Part shown: positions 61,686-64,000 of the stretch, in pieces
How positions within the stretch are numbered: position 1 is the stretch's first letter
Layout: each line of letters starts with the position of its first letter
NCBI GenBank assembly: GCA_052400685.1
Contig: JBQTGJ010000010.1
DNA: 64,000 bases
DNA from: CAZHHH01 sp052400685
GTDB taxonomy: Bacteria; Bacteroidota; Bacteroidia; Bacteroidales; Marinilabiliaceae
Direction: 5' to 3' (one strand)
Notes under the pieces: generated by a model
Seen by the model: only the letters and a program-made list of their open reading frames with translations
Told to the model about the DNA's origin: nothing
The model's database searches: none
Made by a program: the position numbers and the translations under genes

Positions 61686-64000
61686 ATGTTATCTTTTCAA
61701 AAAAAACCGTTTGTAAGAACCTGGTTTATATTGAGTGCGCTGTTTCTTTTATTTTCGGCAACTTTATTCTCTCAGCGAAAGATGGAGACTCTTGACCGAG
61801 GTCTTGTGGCTGTAAAAACGACTAATGGCGTTTTTGTGAGTTGGCGCATTCAAGGTTATGAATGGTACGATACTCAGTATAATATTTATCGCGATAATGT
61901 GAAATTGAATACGACGCCGTTATCAGTTTCTAATTATTTGGATGCTTCCGGCACAACAACTTCTAGTTACACTGTTAGTGCTGTTATTAAAGGCGAGGAA
62001 CAGCCTCAATGTGAGGAGGTCATTCCTTGGGATAAACAATATCTCGAAATTCCGGTGGTCGATCGACCTGACGGATATGAAATAAATGATGCCACCACTG
62101 CTGATTTGGACGGTGATGGTCAATATGAAATTATAGTAAAACGTATTTATAAAGATTGGGCCAATGAATCAGCTCCCTTTTCTTACTTCGAAGCTTACCA
62201 GATGGATGGAACGCTGATGTGGGAAATTAATGTGGGGCCAAATATTTTGCCTGATGTTGAGATTAATATCGCGGCTTTCGATTTTGATGAGGACGGTAAA
62301 GCTGAGGTGTTTATGCGTACCTCCGAAGGAACTATCTTTGGCGATGGAACCCAAATTGGGGATACCGATGGTGATGGAAAAACAAATTATCGCAGTTCTG
62401 TTGGTACTGCGGCTAATATGCAATATATGAATGAGGGACCTGAATTTTTGTCTCTTATTAATGGCGAAACAGGCGTGGAGCTTGATCGTGTAGATTTTAT
62501 TCCACGGGGTCAATCTTCTGATTGGGGTGATAGTTATGGGCATCGGGCTTCTAAATATTTTTTTGGCGCGCCATACCTTGATGGGCTAAAACCAAGTTTA
62601 TTTATTGGTCGCGGCATCTATACAAAAACAATCATGAGAACTTATGATGTTGTTAATGATAAGTTGGTTCTTAAGTGGGAATTTAACTCGGGTACCAGTG
62701 GTGCTTATTTTGGTCAGGGAAATCACAATTATACCATTGCCGATGTGGATGGTGATGGTCGTGATGAGATAGTTTGGGGGTCGATGACCGTTGATGATGA
62801 TGGTACTGGTTTGTATTCTACCGCATTAGGCCACGGTGATGCTTTGCATGTTGGCGATTTGGATCCTTATCGTAAAGGGATTGAAATTTTTAAATGTCTG
62901 GAGAATTCTCCCGTTTGGGGAACTGTTTTATACGACGGTGCCACAGGCGAAATACTCATTCATCATTTAACAACTTATGATTGTGGCCGATGCTGTGCGG
63001 CTAATATTTCAGACGATATAATAGGAGCTGCTGTTTGGGGAGGTTCTAAAATGTTTTCAGCCTCTACTTTGGAACAGGTCGGAACTGGTTCTTTGGCTGA
63101 GAATTTTAGAGTATATTGGGATGGTGATCTGTTGGAAGAATTGGTTGATCACGTGGGATTTTCAACCACAACCGGTTATGGTACTGGTGCGGTTATGAAA
63201 CACGGTGTTGGAACTATTTTTAAAGCCTCAGGCGCAACGTCATGTAACTATACCAAAGGGACTCCTAGTTTACAGGCTGACTTGCTGGGCGACTGGCGTG
63301 AAGAGATTGTCTGGCGAAGAGAGGATAATAAGGCTATTCGTATTTATACAACGGTAGATCCTACTGTATACCGTAACTATTCGTTAATGCACGATCATCA
63401 ATACCGTCAGGCTATCTGCTGGCAGATGTGTGGCTACAATCAGCCCCCTCATGTTAGTTATTTTCTGGGCGAAGCCGAAGGTTTAACCGTTCCACCACCA
63501 CCAGTCATGAGTAATAATCGATTAGTGTATGCTGGTAGCGGTTCCTGGGACAATTCGTCGGCTATATGGAATAAGAATGGTGATGATGTGGCTTTTTCCG
63601 ATGGCGAACATGTTTTGTTTGATGTCGGTGCCGGAGCTGATGTGTCTGTTGATATTTTGAATACGATGGCTCCCGAAGTACTAACCGTAAATTCTCCGGG
63701 TAATTATACGCTGACGGCTTCTACCGGAAAGCTTACCGGCAGCATGTTGTTAGTTAAACAAGGTGCCGGAACGCTTTCGCTCAATGGGACGCATGATTTT
63801 ACTGGCGCCACTGATATATGGAGTGGAGCGTTGTCTGTTAATGGAGAATTGATTAATAGTGCCGTGACAGCTCAATATCATTCGGTATTAAGTGCTACAG
63901 GATTGCTTAATAATGGTGTGACGCTTCGGTATGGTTCTGTACTTTATGTTGGTGGGCAAAACCATACTGGGTCGCTTACAATTGGAGCTCAACTCCATCT
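61686..64000 (+). CDS. PL11 rhamnogalacturonan lyase with C-terminal beta-helix extension (cut by window end)
   Basis: The frame is open from ATG 61686 to the end of the window (771 codons, 3' end missing). After a signal peptide (ending LFSQR) the PL11 catalytic beta-propeller (about 32-605) begins METLDRGLVAVKTTNGVFVS. It carries calcium loops DLDGDGQYE (about 141), DFDEDGKAE (about 199), DTDGDGKTN (about 227) and DVDGDGRDE (about 354), and ends with NYSLMHDHQYRQAICWQMCG and YNQPPHVSYFLG. It cleaves the rhamnose-galacturonate bond of rhamnogalacturonan I by beta-elimination. Beyond about 610 a separate beta-helix starts with autotransporter-type repeats (KQGAGTLSLNGTHDFTGAT). Secretion to the surface, perhaps by T9SS, is expected. 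Confidence 0.93.
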   Translation, partial: MLSFQKKPFVRTWFILSALFLLFSATLFSQRKMETLDRGLVAVKTTNGVFVSWRIQGYEWYDTQYNIYRDNVKLNTTPLSVSNYLDASGTTTSSYTVSAVIKGEEQPQCEEVIPWDKQYLEIPVVDRPDGYEINDATTADLDGDGQYEIIVKRIYKDWANESAPFSYFEAYQMDGTLMWEINVGPNILPDVEINIAAFDFDEDGKAEVFMRTSEGTIFGDGTQIGDTDGDGKTNYRSSVGTAANMQYMNEGPEFLSLINGETGVELDRVDFIPRGQSSDWGDSYGHRASKYFFGAPYLDGLKPSLFIGRGIYTKTIMRTYDVVNDKLVLKWEFNSGTSGAYFGQGNHNYTIADVDGDGRDEIVWGSMTVDDDGTGLYSTALGHGDALHVGDLDPYRKGIEIFKCLENSPVWGTVLYDGATGEILIHHLTTYDCGRCCAANISDDIIGAAVWGGSKMFSASTLEQVGTGSLAENFRVYWDGDLLEELVDHVGFSTTTGYGTGAVMKHGVGTIFKASGATSCNYTKGTPSLQADLLGDWREEIVWRREDNKAIRIYTTVDPTVYRNYSLMHDHQYRQAICWQMCGYNQPPHVSYFLGEAEGLTVPPPPVMSNNRLVYAGSGSWDNSSAIWNKNGDDVAFSDGEHVLFDVGAGADVSVDILNTMAPEVLTVNSPGNYTLTASTGKLTGSMLLVKQGAGTLSLNGTHDFTGATDIWSGALSVNGELINSAVTAQYHSVLSATGLLNNGVTLRYGSVLYVGGQNHTGSLTIGAQLH

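Noticed and set aside
1..64000. CRISPR arrays, tRNA or rRNA genes, insertion sequences
   Set aside because: None seen on reading both strands; this was by eye, so a small RNA gene could be missed without a covariance search.

Overview
The window looks like a chromosome segment from a Bacteroidota bacterium, probably order Marinilabiliales/Bacteroidales. The grounds are SusC/SusD pairs, fasciclin lipoproteins with acidic residues after the lipobox cysteine, a type IX secretion (T9SS) C-terminal domain, a bacteroidetal V-type ATPase operon containing a DUF2764 subunit, promoters resembling TTG-(19-20)-TAnnTTTG, and little Shine-Dalgarno sequence. The species is inferred only to this level. I saw no rRNA, tRNA, CRISPR array or insertion sequence.

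Left part (1-8.2 kb): a metallo-beta-lactamase-fold hydrolase followed closely by gcvP. Then come minus-strand genes for a DUF2752 membrane protein, a TM2 protein, a LacI-type regulator and a surface lipoprotein, and a plus-strand secreted coiled-coil protein. From 8.4 to 16.1 kb runs a complete V-type ATPase operon (E, DUF2764, A, B, D, I, K) whose proteolipid carries the residues that bind sodium in Enterococcus hirae. A TetR regulator and an Oar-like TonB-dependent receptor follow (16.2-20.5 kb), with a TetR-type palindrome between them. A minus-strand TPR protein and a GntR/UTRA regulator come next. The GntR gene is divergent from a pyruvate/2-oxoacid dehydrogenase cluster (E2, E3, fused E1; 22.3-27.8 kb), and a perfect 18-bp palindrome overlaps that cluster's promoter.

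Right part (28-64 kb): a rhamnogalacturonan/L-rhamnose utilisation region. It holds a PHP-domain protein, a bifunctional class II aldolase/short-chain dehydrogenase (RhaEW type), a zinc dehydrogenase, RhaT, RhaA, an FGGY kinase, a GH28 lipoprotein, a tandem class II aldolase protein and a metallophosphoesterase lipoprotein. A polysaccharide utilisation locus (PUL) follows: FAS1-SusC-SusD-FAS1-FAS1-SusC-SusD, a T9SS-secreted beta-helix/Ig protein, and a PL11 rhamnogalacturonan lyase that runs off the window with a fused autotransporter-type beta-helix. The proposed flow is PL11 cutting rhamnogalacturonan I at the surface, SusCD import, periplasmic GH28 trimming, rhamnose entry by RhaT, then isomerisation, phosphorylation and aldol cleavage.

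Two non-coding signals tie the region together. (1) A near-identical 35-bp operator, made of two TGyCA...TGTA half-sites exactly 21 bp apart and abutting a -33 TTG, lies upstream of rhaT and again upstream of the first PUL gene. This suggests one AraC-type activator controls both; no such regulator is in the window. (2) A family of roughly 100-bp intergenic repeats with imperfect terminal inverted repeats occurs about nine times. Two copies share a 49-bp core with one mismatch. A separate pair of tandem long hairpins bounded by CATATG lies just before the metallophosphoesterase gene.
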